Part shown: one piece after another, positions 36,306 through 46,067 of the stretch
Layout: each line of letters begins with the position of its first letter
Numbering within the stretch: position 1 is the stretch's first letter
Made by a program: the position numbers and the translations under genes
Source: Candidatus Obscuribacterales bacterium
Lineage (GTDB): Bacteria; Cyanobacteriota; Vampirovibrionia; Obscuribacterales; Obscuribacteraceae
Direction of reading: 5' to 3'
DNA length: 64,000 nt
NCBI GenBank assembly: GCA_020054205.1
Contig: JAGVLS010000021.1
Location: forward strand, 183,004 to 247,003
The notes under the pieces: model-generated
What the model saw: the letters and a program-made list of their open reading frames with translations, nothing else
Databases searched by the model: none
What the model was told of the DNA's origin: nothing

Positions 36306-37769
36306 TTATGTTTTAGCACATAAATCTAATGCACTTTCTATGCGGCTTCTAACGCGTTCACGACCCAATATGGAAATAGTTGAGCCTAAATCAGGACCAT
36401 GTGTTTTTCCACATAGCGCAGCTCTGACTGGGAAAAATAAATCTTTACCCTTTAATTTCAATTCGGCACCAATTTTATCTACAACCGCCTTGCATGCTTT
36501 AGCATCACCAAAATTAAACTCAGACAAATGTTCAAGTATTTTTTGAAGCACATCTTTTGAACTTTGTTTACTGAGCAATGCTTCTTTTACATCAGCTGGC
36601 ACAATAATAGTTTCGTCAAAGAAAAATTGTGTGGCTTCTTTTATTTCAGACAAAGTAGTTAGCCCATCTCTTACACACGAAACAATTGCTTCTAGTTCAT
36701 TTTGTTTATACTGACCAAGATCGTAGCCAGATAAATATGGCAATGCGCGTGTGATAATTTCTTGTATAGGCAAGCTACGAATATAATGCCCATTAAACCA
36801 GTTTAGTCTTTGTATATCAAAAACAGCTGGGCTTTTGCTTACTTTATCTAGATCAAATAACGCACATGCTTCATCAAGTGAAAATATTTCTTGATTGTTC
36901 GGTGGGGTCCAACTCATTTGTGCCAAATAATTTATTATAGCTTCAGGCATATAACCGTCTTTTTTATATTTATCGACATGCACAGCTTCACCATGCTTAC
37001 GCTTGGATAATTTCTGACGCTCGATATCAAAAATTAAAGCTGCATGAGCAAATATTGGCATTGGCGCATCCAAGGCTTCGTATATCAATATTTGTTTAGC
37101 TGTATTGTGAATATGATCTTCACCACGAATTACATGCGTAATTTTCATATCCAAATCATCTATAACAACAGCAAAATTATAAATAGCAACTCCATTGGAT
37201 TTGACAATGACCATGTCGCCTCCTAAATCAGAGCTATTAATAGCAATTTCCCCTTTTATTGCATCATGCCACGAAATTACACGTGGTTCTTCAACAATAA
37301 AACGCATTGCTGGTATACGTCCTTCAGCTTGAAATTTATCTATTTGACTTTGATTTAAATTGCGACATCTATTGTCATAGCGAGGCGCCATTGATGAATT
37401 TTTTTGATCATCTTTCAATTGAGTAAGTTCTTCTTGTGTGCAATAACAAAAATATGCTTTGCCACTAGAAATTAACTTGTGAGCATATTTTTCATAATGA
37501 TCAACTTTTTCAGTTTGTTTATAAGGGGCATAAGGTCCACCAATGTCAGGACCTTCATCCCAGTTTAGCGACAACCATTTGAGTCCATCAATAATGTCTT
37601 TCGTGTATGTATCAGAAGATCTAAGTTCATCTGTATCTTCTAGACGAAATACAAATTTGCCTTTTTTATTGCGAGCAAACAAATAATTATAAAGAGCAGT
37701 GCGAGCAGTACCAACATGCAAATTACCTGTTGGGCTAGGTGCTATGCGAACTCGAATTTCTGATGCCAA
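36306..37769 (-). CDS. gltX: Glutamyl-tRNA synthetase
   Basis: 487 residues. IAPSPTGNLHVGTARTALYN carries the HIGH-type motif, FRLEDTD follows, and KLSKRKHG is the KMSKS loop. A CxC...YxxxC-type zinc region is present (YFCYCTQEEL, DNRCRN). It makes Glu-tRNA for translation and also the substrate of HemA. Start is TTG at 37769 with GGAA upstream. Cotranscribed with cysS. Confidence 0.96.
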   Translation of the reverse strand: MASEIRVRIAPSPTGNLHVGTARTALYNYLFARNKKGKFVFRLEDTDELRSSDTYTKDIIDGLKWLSLNWDEGPDIGGPYAPYKQTEKVDHYEKYAHKLISSGKAYFCYCTQEELTQLKDDQKNSSMAPRYDNRCRNLNQSQIDKFQAEGRIPAMRFIVEEPRVISWHDAIKGEIAINSSDLGGDMVIVKSNGVAIYNFAVVIDDLDMKITHVIRGEDHIHNTAKQILIYEALDAPMPIFAHAALIFDIERQKLSKRKHGEAVHVDKYKKDGYMPEAIINYLAQMSWTPPNNQEIFSLDEACALFDLDKVSKSPAVFDIQRLNWFNGHYIRSLPIQEIITRALPYLSGYDLGQYKQNELEAIVSCVRDGLTTLSEIKEATQFFFDETIIVPADVKEALLSKQSSKDVLQKILEHLSEFNFGDAKACKAVVDKIGAELKLKGKDLFFPVRAALCGKTHGPDLGSTISILGRERVRSRIESALDLCAKT

Positions 37770-37835
37770 GACAATGATTCCACATATGTCAACAGCCGCA
37801 TTTTATCAGATAAAAAGCTTTGAATGGTTAACGGA

Positions 37836-38636
37836 TTAACGACTACCGATGACTAAACAATCAACCATAGCAACACCAGAACTAATCATATTCAATTGAC
37901 GCGCAGCGCCACGTGATAAATCAATTACACGCCCGTCTATAAATGGTCCCCGATCGTTAACTTCTACTACACAAGTATTTCCTGTTTTACGATTCATGAC
38001 AAGCAACTTGGTTCCAAATGGCAAACTGCGATGAGCTGCTGTTAATTTGTCCATGTCAAAACGATGACCATCAGATGTACGACGCCCATGAAATTGTGGT
38101 CCATACCAAGAAGCGCGACCACTAAACAAATGTCCTTTTAATTCACTAAGGGCAGTTTTGTCTTTTAAATCTGGAAATGATGATGGCAATGTAGGCACAC
38201 CATAAGCAGTACGCAAAGCGTTAACCATTTTTACAGAAGCTTCTAGATAAGCAGTGCCTGGCCTATCGTTATCTTCTCCAACATATGGATCAAAAGAAAT
38301 TACTGTATTGCCTTCCACTTTGATGGTAGCTGCATCTCCATCTCGCCCAGGTAATACTTGATTGATATCAAATTTTTTGTCTGCCACCATCTCTTGTAGC
38401 TTTACTGCCAATTCTTCTGCTTCTTCAACTGCATCTTCAGAACCAAGCGCGGAGCGAAAAGCAATAAGTTCTTTACCATTGAGACAAACAGAAGCAATTT
38501 CTTGATTATGTTCAGTCCATGCCCTGCTTACAATTTCAGGATGTATGTCTTTGGCAGATACTGTGTTTACAACAGCAGTTAAACCATAAGCTAATAATAC
38601 GGCAGCACCTGGTGCTAATACCTTGAATTTTTTCAT
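37836..38636 (-). CDS. rlpA: RlpA-like septal ring lytic transglycosylase
   Basis: 266 residues with an N-terminal signal sequence or membrane anchor (KFKVLAPGAAVLLAYGLTAV). The C-terminal part (about 172-265) is the double-psi beta-barrel of RlpA: GRASWYGPQFHGRRTSDG, LPFGTKLLVMN, VVEVNDRGPFIDGRVIDLS. RlpA cuts glycan strands lacking stem peptides. No SPOR domain is present. The N-terminal part (30-170) is unique and of unknown role. A 564-bp gap separates it from yebC upstream. Confidence 0.88.
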   Translation of the reverse strand: MKKFKVLAPGAAVLLAYGLTAVVNTVSAKDIHPEIVSRAWTEHNQEIASVCLNGKELIAFRSALGSEDAVEEAEELAVKLQEMVADKKFDINQVLPGRDGDAATIKVEGNTVISFDPYVGEDNDRPGTAYLEASVKMVNALRTAYGVPTLPSSFPDLKDKTALSELKGHLFSGRASWYGPQFHGRRTSDGHRFDMDKLTAAHRSLPFGTKLLVMNRKTGNTCVVEVNDRGPFIDGRVIDLSRGAARQLNMISSGVAMVDCLVIGSR

Positions 38637-39200
38637 TTAAAATTTTTGCTTCAACCTGTTTTGGGGTTCCATTTGTATAAGCCGTTATCTAGAGTGTTAT
38701 GTCATCTCTCAATAATCTGGACTTGCTTGTTGGGTCGTAGGCGCCTTCCTATTTGATCGCCAAAAAACTACCGAAGCCGGCGCAAAGGTAGCAAATTGGC
38801 TTGCATTACGTCAAAGCTCTCTTGGAAACTTCAATTTTTCTGACAGGTGGCGATTTTTAGTAAATATGTAAAACTATTTATATACAAGCAATTGACTTTT
38901 TAGAAGTAAGTATTTGCAATTTTTGAAATGTTCTTATCCTTGTCTAGCCAACGCATTGATCAACACAGGGCATCTTGATTTCTTTGTATATCCCAGTTGC
39001 AAACAGACCTTAGTTAAGGCATGTAAAACTTGTGTTAAAAGCCTCCAAATCAAAATACCAATTGGCAACAGTGGACCAATACATTTAGAAAAAACAAGCG
39101 GAATCCACTACCCAAGCGGGTTTTTACAAAATGAGCACTTGTAAATATCTTTGCAACAGTTGCAAACTTACTTAACACAAAATTGCAATAAAGATAGATT
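38637..39200 (-). other. 564-bp intergenic region between yebC and rlpA
   Basis: No convincing gene. On the minus strand CTACC (38791-38787) pairs with GGTAG (38772-38768), followed by six T (38767-38762): a terminator- or attenuator-like hairpin 126 bases before rlpA. Outer arms GCCAA/TTGGC and ATCGCC/GGCGAT enclose it. A perfect 17-bp palindrome lies at 39150-39166. A plus-strand frame at 38914-39144 has a TTG start and no family. Confidence 0.5.
38762..38791 (-). terminator. Terminator- or attenuator-like hairpin upstream of rlpA
   Basis: Minus-strand stem CTACC/GGTAG with a GC-rich 14-base loop that can pair further, followed by TTTTTT. It may end a long yebC 3' region or act in an rlpA leader. 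No known riboswitch consensus was recognised. Confidence 0.4.
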
Positions 39201-39947
39201 TCAAGACATCACTTCTTTGACTAGATCTTCATTCATATCAAAATTGCTGTATACCTTTTGCACGTCTTCGTTATCTTCCAAAACATCCAATAATTTCAAA
39301 AGTTGTTTTGCAATACTAAGTTCAGATATTTCTATATAGGTAGAGGGCAACATAACAGTTTCACTTGTTGTAATTTTGTAATTGCTTTGAGCAATCACTT
39401 CCTTTACTCTATCTAAATCATTTGGCTCACAAATAATTACTGTATTTTCTCCCGTCTCAATATCTTCCGCCCCAGCTTCAATTGCTTTTGCCAAAAGTTC
39501 ATCATCTATTTTTTCTGATGCAATTACAATTTCTCCTCTTTCTTTAAAGAGCCAATTTACACAACCTGTTTCGCCTAAATTACCACCATATTTTGAAAAT
39601 GAAGTTCTGACAAAACCAGCTGTACGATTGCGATTATCTGTAGTACAGACAACCATGATTGCTACACCAGAAGGTCCATAACCTTCATAAGTAATATCTT
39701 GCAAGTCATCCCCAACACCAGCACCTGTCCCTTTATCAATTGCTTTTTGGATATTGTCATTTGGTACGCCTTCTGCTTTTGCTCTGTCGATAGCTTGCCG
39801 CAAACGAAAATTGCTTTGCGGATCGCCACCACCCATACGAGCAGCAACAATGATTTCGCGCGACATTTTGGCATAAATAGCGCCTTTTTTGGCGTCTACT
39901 ACTGCCTTTTGACGCTTTATATTTGCCCATTTAGAATGACCAGACAT
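39201..39947 (-). CDS. yebC: YebC/PmpR family protein (TACO1)
   Basis: 248 residues, the usual length. MSGHSKWANIKRQKAVVDAK is the family start, followed by DPQSNFRLRQAIDRAKAEGVP, GYGPSGVAIMV, NRTAGFVRTSFSKYGGNLG and the acidic middle domain. YebC proteins are described as transcription regulators and, more recently, as helping ribosomes pass difficult sequences. ATG start with no close same-strand gene upstream. Confidence 0.95.
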   Translation of the reverse strand: MSGHSKWANIKRQKAVVDAKKGAIYAKMSREIIVAARMGGGDPQSNFRLRQAIDRAKAEGVPNDNIQKAIDKGTGAGVGDDLQDITYEGYGPSGVAIMVVCTTDNRNRTAGFVRTSFSKYGGNLGETGCVNWLFKERGEIVIASEKIDDELLAKAIEAGAEDIETGENTVIICEPNDLDRVKEVIAQSNYKITTSETVMLPSTYIEISELSIAKQLLKLLDVLEDNEDVQKVYSNFDMNEDLVKEVMS

Positions 39948-40113
39948 ATTTATATCCGTTTAAATAACTTCTGCTTCAATATACCTATATATATGTATAT
40001 TGAACGAGCAGATTCTTCTCAATAGAAATCATAGAATTGTAGCCATATGTTTACAACCAAATATAATGGCAACCGTTGTAAGTATTTTACAGCCGTTAAA
40101 GCAAAGTAATTTT

Positions 40114-40141
40114 TTGATTGTCATACATTACTATCTAATAT
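40114..40141 (+). promoter_or_regulatory. Candidate promoter for the exported TPR gene
   Basis: TTGATT (40114-40119), a 16-base spacer and TAATAT (40136-40141) in the 338-bp gap between yebC and the TPR gene. Nothing else was seen in that gap apart from the ribosome site GAGGAA before 40286. Confidence 0.4.
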
Positions 40142-40285
40142 GTTTCTTGTGTATATTGTCCTGACTCACTTCCTTTAGCAAATAAATATCTTGCCTTCAG
40201 GAACAGAAAAGAAACATTAGCAGTCCAACAAATAATAGTAATTCGACTTGGAATCTAGTGAATAAAAATAAACGAGGAATAAGTT

Positions 40286-42178
40286 ATGACATTTAGATTG
40301 AACCTGGCTTTAGCAGGAATTGTATTGGCAGGCACTTTAGGATTATCACCTAATACAACTATGCCTTCTTTTGCAGCAAAGTTGCATAAATTATCTGCAT
40401 CTACTAGCCAAAGCGGAACCCGCAATCGCCTCAAAGGCAAAATTGATCGTGACGTAATGGAAGGTGACAATCTTACTAGCAAAGGAAAATATGGTGAGGC
40501 AGCCGACAGATATCGGGATGCAATAAATAGAAATCCCAAAAACGCTAGTGCATACGCTGGACTAGGCATGGTATTGGGTAAACAATTTAAATTAGATGGT
40601 GCTGAAGAACAATTTGATAAAGCTTTAGAAATAGATTCAAAAAATTCAGTAGCTCACGTTGGCAAAGCACTGGTATTAATTAACAGATTACAATCATCAT
40701 CTGTCACCATTCAGAAGAATAAAGATTCTATGCTAAAACAAGCAGAGAACGAATGCCGACAAGCACTAAATATTGATCCATATTCTCCTGAAGGTCATTA
40801 TTATTTAGGACAAGCTTTAAAAGAGCAAGGTCGTTTAGACGAAGCTGCTAATTCATATAATGAAGCTATCAAATCTGATGCAAAATATTCAGATGCATAT
40901 GCTGGACTAGGTATGACAAAGCTTATGCAAAACAGTCTTGCTGAAGCTGCTTCTAATTTCAAACAAGCTATAGCAAATAATAGTGGTAATTCAACTGCTC
41001 ATTATGGACTGGGCAAAACTTATTTAAAACAAGGGCTAGTTGACGATGCAATTAAAGAGCTGAATACTGCTCTTTATCAATATCCAAATAGTGCTCCTAC
41101 TCGTTTAGCTTTAGGGGAAGCATATAATATCCAAGGAAATACTGTAGCTGCAATTAGAGAATTCCAAGAGTCTATTCGCATTAAGCCAGAAAATGCTGAT
41201 GCTTATTTGCACATAGCAGATATTCGAGAAGTACGCGGAGATTTAGAACATTCTATTGCTGAATTACGCTCCGGATTGGAACTTATGCCTAATAATCCAG
41301 ATTTACATATGCGCATAGCCGATGAGTCTTTGCGATTGGAAAAACTAGACGATGCTATCAAAGAATATAGTACCGTTCTTGATACCAGCCCACAAAATGC
41401 GCAAGCAGCTAAGGGCTTGACTCGTGGCTATTATTTGAAATCTCAAAAAGAAGCAGCTGGTGCATACTTTGTTTCAAATGAATTTGAATCAGCAAAACGC
41501 ATGATGGACAAAGCTATTGCTTTGAATCCGAATGATATGGAATTGAGATTAGCACAAGCAAAATTAAGAGCCCTGTCTGGTGAGACTGTTGATCTAAAAT
41601 CATTAGGCACCCCAAGAACTGACGGCGAACGAGTTGCTTACGCTGAAGCACTTTTAGCTCAAAATCGTTTTAAAGATTCACAAGACCAAATAAATATGGT
41701 TATCTCTAGTGCTCATGATGCTAAGCAAACATTTGCTGTAGCAGATTTAGCATTAATGATTAAAGATTTGGACAGTGCTGAAGCTGCTTATCGAAAAGCA
41801 GCAAGTTATCCTGGTGGTGAAGATAGAGCTAAACGTGGACTTGATTTAACAGCAAAAGCTAGAGAAACAGCTAGACAAGATCTCACATTAGCTGATGATT
41901 TGTCTAAGAAAAAACAATTAGCTAGCGCTGTTGACAAATATCATTCTTCCATTTTTGGTAATCCCAAAGTACCTCATGCTCGTATGGGATTAGCAAAAAC
42001 GTTAGAACGCTTAAGTCCTCAGCAATCCAAGGATTTACGCGAAGCTGCTGTACAGTACAAAGCTTATATTGCTTTGACTCCAGATTTGCCACCTAAAGAA
42101 GTGGACAAACTACAAAAGAAAATCACTAAATTAGAAGAAAAAGCTTATAAATTGGACCAAAAAGCCAAGAATCGCTAA
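40286..42178 (+). CDS. Exported tetratricopeptide repeat protein
   Basis: 630 residues with a signal peptide (FRLNLALAGIVLAGTLGL, then a likely cleavage near Ala-Ala). From about residue 65 it is a long array of TPRs, roughly ten to twelve (GEAADRYRDAINRNPKNASA, LDEAANSYNEAIKSDAKYSD, VDDAIKELNTALYQYPNSAP, VAAIREFQESIRIKPENADA), less regular after residue 380. The C-terminus is Lys-rich and coiled (KKITKLEEKAYKLDQKAKNR). No enzyme domain. Likely a periplasmic scaffold. Ends at a strong terminator. Confidence 0.85.
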   Translation: MTFRLNLALAGIVLAGTLGLSPNTTMPSFAAKLHKLSASTSQSGTRNRLKGKIDRDVMEGDNLTSKGKYGEAADRYRDAINRNPKNASAYAGLGMVLGKQFKLDGAEEQFDKALEIDSKNSVAHVGKALVLINRLQSSSVTIQKNKDSMLKQAENECRQALNIDPYSPEGHYYLGQALKEQGRLDEAANSYNEAIKSDAKYSDAYAGLGMTKLMQNSLAEAASNFKQAIANNSGNSTAHYGLGKTYLKQGLVDDAIKELNTALYQYPNSAPTRLALGEAYNIQGNTVAAIREFQESIRIKPENADAYLHIADIREVRGDLEHSIAELRSGLELMPNNPDLHMRIADESLRLEKLDDAIKEYSTVLDTSPQNAQAAKGLTRGYYLKSQKEAAGAYFVSNEFESAKRMMDKAIALNPNDMELRLAQAKLRALSGETVDLKSLGTPRTDGERVAYAEALLAQNRFKDSQDQINMVISSAHDAKQTFAVADLALMIKDLDSAEAAYRKAASYPGGEDRAKRGLDLTAKARETARQDLTLADDLSKKKQLASAVDKYHSSIFGNPKVPHARMGLAKTLERLSPQQSKDLREAAVQYKAYIALTPDLPPKEVDKLQKKITKLEEKAYKLDQKAKNR

Positions 42179-42199
42179 TCAAAAAATAGTGTAATAAAG

Positions 42200-42246
42200 T
42201 TCAGCTTCGAATTCATTTTTTAGAATTCGAAGCTGAATTTATTTTG
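42200..42246 (+). terminator. Strong rho-independent terminator
   Basis: TTCAGCTTCGAATTC and its exact complement form a perfect 15-bp stem (42200-42236 with loop), followed by TTTATTTT. It lies 22 bases after the TPR gene and insulates it from murD. Confidence 0.85.
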
Positions 42247-42294
42247 ACCTATAAGAGCTATAATAAATTACAAAAGTAAACCCTGGATTTTAAT

Positions 42295-43671
42295 ATGTCT
42301 TCCTGGTCAAACAAAAAAGTACTTATCTTGGGAATGGGCATGTCCGGTCTGTCGGCAGCTAAATATCTGCTTAGCCAAGGGGCCTCAGTTTTGGTTTCAG
42401 AGAGCAAAGCTGAAGATACAAAACTCAAAGAAGAAAAAGAAGAGCTGCTCAAGCTAGGCGCCAAGGTAGAAATAGGTGGACATTCTCAAGAGACTTTGAA
42501 ATTCCCAGATCTAATAATTGTTAGCCCAGGCATTCCACCATCGGCAAAAATTATTCAAGACCTTGTTTTAGCCGGCAAAGAAATCATTTGTGATATTGAA
42601 CTTGCTTATCGTGAAAGCAACGTGCCGATTATTGCCATTACAGGCACTAACGGTAAATCTACTACTTGCGCCTTAATCAGCCATATCCTTACTGGTTGCC
42701 AATTGAAAGCACCAGCATGTGGAAATATTGGTCTGCCTGTATTAAACGTGATAAAAGATAAGCCTGATTATTTGGTTGTGGAAGCTAGCTCCTATCAATT
42801 GTATTATTGCAATACTTTGGCACCCCAAGTTGCTGTTTGGTTGAATCTCACCCCTGACCATATCGAATGGCATGGTAATTTGGATCATTACATTGAATGT
42901 AAAAAGAAATCATTTAAACATCAAAGCCAAAATCAGTTTGCTGTCTTAAATGCAGACGATCCAATAATCTCTAAATTTACACCAAATGCCATCAAATTCT
43001 CTTTTAGCAGACAAAATTCTTTTACAAAAAATGCACCAAGTGCGTATATCGAAGGCGAATATCTCTGTTATTCGTTCAATAGTCAATCACATAAGCTTTG
43101 CAAAAAGAGCGATCTACAAATTATCGGCGAGCATAATTTAGAAAACGCACTGGCAGCCATTGCAGCTACCGCGACTTTAAATATTGCTCCTGAATCCATA
43201 GCAAAAGGACTTAAAACATTTACCAGCCTAGAGCACAGACTGGAATATGTTGATACCGTAGATGGTATCAAATTTTTCAATGATTCAAAAGCAACCAATC
43301 CCGAGTCAACTATTAAAGCTTTAGAAGCTTTCAAGAACGAGAAAGTAGTTTTGATTGCAGGCGGCAGAGATAAAGGAACATCACTTAATGATTTAAGTGC
43401 GTCCATTAACAAACATGCAGCATTTGTTATTCTTTTAGGAGAAGCAAAAGAAAGATTTGCCTCTACATTTAAAGCTGCTGGGTTTCACAATTTACACATG
43501 GTAGAAAATTTAGATTCTGCTATAAAACTAGCTCTTGAATTAAAAGAAGGGCCTGTCTTGTTATCACCTGCTTGTGCTAGTTTTGATATGTTCCAGAATT
43601 TTGAGGAGAGGGGGCGTGTCTTCAAAAATCTTGTCAGAAAGAGACTTCAACAAGTTGCACCGTCCCATTGA
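42295..43671 (+). CDS. murD: UDP-N-acetylmuramoylalanine--D-glutamate ligase
   Basis: 458 residues. N-terminal UDP-binding domain (LILGMGMSGLSAAKYLLSQG), ATP-binding ITGTNGKSTTCALI near 115, the ligase patterns VEASSYQLYY and NLTPDHIEWHG, GEHNLENALAA, and C-terminal FFNDSKATNPESTIKAL. It adds D-Glu to UDP-MurNAc-Ala in the cytosol. First of murD-ftsW-murG; its last 56 bases overlap ftsW. Confidence 0.97.
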   Translation: MSSWSNKKVLILGMGMSGLSAAKYLLSQGASVLVSESKAEDTKLKEEKEELLKLGAKVEIGGHSQETLKFPDLIIVSPGIPPSAKIIQDLVLAGKEIICDIELAYRESNVPIIAITGTNGKSTTCALISHILTGCQLKAPACGNIGLPVLNVIKDKPDYLVVEASSYQLYYCNTLAPQVAVWLNLTPDHIEWHGNLDHYIECKKKSFKHQSQNQFAVLNADDPIISKFTPNAIKFSFSRQNSFTKNAPSAYIEGEYLCYSFNSQSHKLCKKSDLQIIGEHNLENALAAIAATATLNIAPESIAKGLKTFTSLEHRLEYVDTVDGIKFFNDSKATNPESTIKALEAFKNEKVVLIAGGRDKGTSLNDLSASINKHAAFVILLGEAKERFASTFKAAGFHNLHMVENLDSAIKLALELKEGPVLLSPACASFDMFQNFEERGRVFKNLVRKRLQQVAPSH

Positions 43672-44842
43672 TCTATCTAAGCGGGATAAGGAAGAAAATG
43701 CTGGCTCATTCGATCCGGCATTCCGTGGCTTACCAAATAAGGCGCTTATAACACTTACTCTCTCATTACTTGGTTTTGGTTTAATGGCTGTTTATAGTGC
43801 TTCAGCGCCTGAGGCATTACAAAGCTATCAAGATCCTACATTTTATTTAAGAAGACAAGGAATCGCGGCATTGCTAGGTGTATTTGCCATGTTTACCTTG
43901 AGCAGTTATGACTATCGTAAATTGCGTAGATTTGCTTGGCCATTTGCAATCATTTCGTTTGCTTTACTAGCACTTACCCTCATTCCTTCTTTATCTGTTA
44001 CAGCCAAAGGTTCTTCCCGCTGGTTATCATTGGGACCATTGCAATTTCAACCATCAGAGCTTGTCAAATTAAGCGCCATTATTCTTATGGCTTCCGGGCT
44101 TGCTAAGTATTTTTGGTGGCACAGACAAGTTTTTGTGCGTATTGCTCTTGTCCTAGTCATGTCTGCTATTGTCGTTAAACAACCAGATCTTGGCACAACA
44201 TTAATGATATTAGGAACATTATTGGCCATGCTTTTTGTTAGCGGTACAAATGCTTTGCTTATTGGCTCTGGGCTAGGATTTGGTGCATTATTTGTCTGGC
44301 ACCATATTCAAAAGACACCATATCAAATGGCACGTATTCAAAGCTGGTTAAATCCATATTTGTCGCCGCAAAAAGAAGGTTGGAATATTATTCAAGCTCA
44401 ATTAGCAATTGGCTCTGGCGGATTATTTGGTGTAGGATTTGGTCGCTCGTTGCAAAAGTTATATTATTTGCCAGTTCAACATGCAGATTTTATTTTTGCT
44501 GTTATTGCTGAGGAATTTGGTTTATTAGGATGCCTTATTTTGCTTAGCTTATTTGGTTTATTTGCTTATTTTGGATTCAACACAGCATTATCTGCAAGAA
44601 CTTTATTTGGTCGATTTTTAGCAATTGGTATTACCAGTTGCATTTCATTACAAGCAGTTGTGAACATCATGGTAGCTACTGGACTATTACCAGTGACGGG
44701 CATTACATTGCCATTTATTAGTTATGGCGGTAGCTCGTTAATCATCACTTTAGCAATGGTAGGAATATTGCTTTCAATTTCTCGCGATCGTGAACAAGTT
44801 GATAATAATGAAGATGCACTTATAATATCTAAAGAAGGGTAA
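43616..44842 (+). CDS. ftsW: FtsW peptidoglycan glycosyltransferase (SEDS protein)
   Basis: 408 residues from the GTG at 43616, chosen because AGGAGAGGGGG lies directly before it. About ten membrane helices. SEDS hallmarks: AKGSSRWLSLGPLQFQPSEL, VKQPDLGTTLMILGTL, GFGRSLQKLYYLPVQHADFI and GITLPFISYGGSSLI. With the neighbours murD and murG, FtsW rather than RodA is likely. It polymerises septal glycan with its class B PBP partner. Three bases before murG. Confidence 0.93.
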   Translation: MSSKILSERDFNKLHRPIDLSKRDKEENAGSFDPAFRGLPNKALITLTLSLLGFGLMAVYSASAPEALQSYQDPTFYLRRQGIAALLGVFAMFTLSSYDYRKLRRFAWPFAIISFALLALTLIPSLSVTAKGSSRWLSLGPLQFQPSELVKLSAIILMASGLAKYFWWHRQVFVRIALVLVMSAIVVKQPDLGTTLMILGTLLAMLFVSGTNALLIGSGLGFGALFVWHHIQKTPYQMARIQSWLNPYLSPQKEGWNIIQAQLAIGSGGLFGVGFGRSLQKLYYLPVQHADFIFAVIAEEFGLLGCLILLSLFGLFAYFGFNTALSARTLFGRFLAIGITSCISLQAVVNIMVATGLLPVTGITLPFISYGGSSLIITLAMVGILLSISRDREQVDNNEDALIISKEG

Positions 44843-44844
44843 GC

Positions 44845-46005
44845 ATGTCTTTCCGTCACCGAATAATTTTAACCGGAGGAGGAACGGGCGGACATATTTA
44901 TCCAGCGTTAGCTATAGCAGAACAACTAAAGCGAGACGCTAGCGTTGAAGATATTTTATATATTGGTGCAGCTGGTCATTTAGAAGAAAAGCTCGCCAAA
45001 GAAAAAGATTTAGCATTTGTTGGCTTAGATATATCTGGAATGCCAAGAAAAATTTCTTCTTCTTTATTGACTTGGCCTATTCAAACATTAGGAGCAATAT
45101 TTGAAGCTCGCCGTGTAATCAAAAAATTTAAACCAACGGTAATTCTAGGTACCGGTGGTTATGCATCCGCTCCACCATTATTTGCAGCAATGTTTAGCGG
45201 CATACCATATGTAATACACGAACCTGACGCACATCCAGGTGTAGTCAATCGTTTATTTGCTCGCAACGCCAAGGTTGCTTCTTGCGGTATGCATGGCGCA
45301 TATGATTATTTCAAAAAATGCCAAGGTCGTGTAATAGTAAATGGCAATCCTGTCAGTGAGCGCTTTATCAATTTACTAAATAGAGATGCAGCCTGTGCGG
45401 TCTTAGGACTTAATCCAGATTTGAAAACAGTGTTAATTACTGGTGGTTCGCAAGGCGCTCAAGCAATTAACGACGCTGTGTTATATGCTTTACCTACGCT
45501 TTTAGCGATTGATCCACAAATTCAAATCATTCATCAAGTTGGTAAAAAAAATATCCATGTTTATAAAGAACATTTGGACGCTCACACCGTAAAAAGCCAA
45601 CGTTATTTTTTACGAGAATATTTTGATGATTTATCTATACCTTATGCAATTGCTGATTTAGCAGTATCGAGATCTGGCGCTATGACAATTGCAGAGCTAG
45701 CCGTCACACATACACCCGCTCTTTTCATACCATATCCATTTGCTGCAGCTAATCACCAATACGAAAACGCTTTGTTAGCAACTCAAAAAGGTGCTGCTCG
45801 ATTGCTCACGCAAGACAAGCTCAATTCACAATCATTGCATGACGAAATACTTACTTTGTTATCTGATACAGCACAGTTAAAACTTATGGGTGAAGCTATG
45901 GCAACTTTAGGCTCTCCTAAAGCTGCTTCTGATTTAGCAAATCAGCTTAAAGAAGTAAGTACAGAATTTCAAATCAAAAAAAGCAAAGAACGCATTCATG
46001 CTTAA
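44845..46005 (+). CDS. murG: Lipid II synthase (UDP-GlcNAc transferase MurG)
   Basis: 386 residues. GGGTGGHIYPALAIAEQL near the N-terminus, TGGYASAPPLFAA, HEPDAHPGVVNRLFA, ITGGSQGAQAIND and the C-terminal IADLAVSRSGAMTIAEL with PFAAANHQYENA. It adds GlcNAc to lipid I at the inner membrane. AAGGG upstream of the ATG. murC and murB do not follow; instead the brnTA locus begins 107 bases later. Confidence 0.97.
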   Translation: MSFRHRIILTGGGTGGHIYPALAIAEQLKRDASVEDILYIGAAGHLEEKLAKEKDLAFVGLDISGMPRKISSSLLTWPIQTLGAIFEARRVIKKFKPTVILGTGGYASAPPLFAAMFSGIPYVIHEPDAHPGVVNRLFARNAKVASCGMHGAYDYFKKCQGRVIVNGNPVSERFINLLNRDAACAVLGLNPDLKTVLITGGSQGAQAINDAVLYALPTLLAIDPQIQIIHQVGKKNIHVYKEHLDAHTVKSQRYFLREYFDDLSIPYAIADLAVSRSGAMTIAELAVTHTPALFIPYPFAAANHQYENALLATQKGAARLLTQDKLNSQSLHDEILTLLSDTAQLKLMGEAMATLGSPKAASDLANQLKEVSTEFQIKKSKERIHA

Positions 46006-46067
46006 TGGCAATTTGAACTTAATTCCCATCTGAACCGTCTATATAAATAGTAGCAAGAAGAGGCTGC

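Noticed and set aside
38637..38860. Cyclic di-AMP (ydaO-type) riboswitch before rlpA
   Set aside because: The expected conserved blocks are absent on both strands, so only an unassigned structure is reported.
38914..39144. 76-codon plus-strand frame with five Cys (KCSYPC, CKQTLVKACKTC)
   Set aside because: TTG start, no ribosome site, no recognisable family, and the frame sits in a long gap with other short frames; chance is likely.
39960..40285. Small RNA gene before the exported TPR gene
   Set aside because: Only a plausible promoter and ribosome site are visible; no stable fold or conserved RNA motif was recognised.
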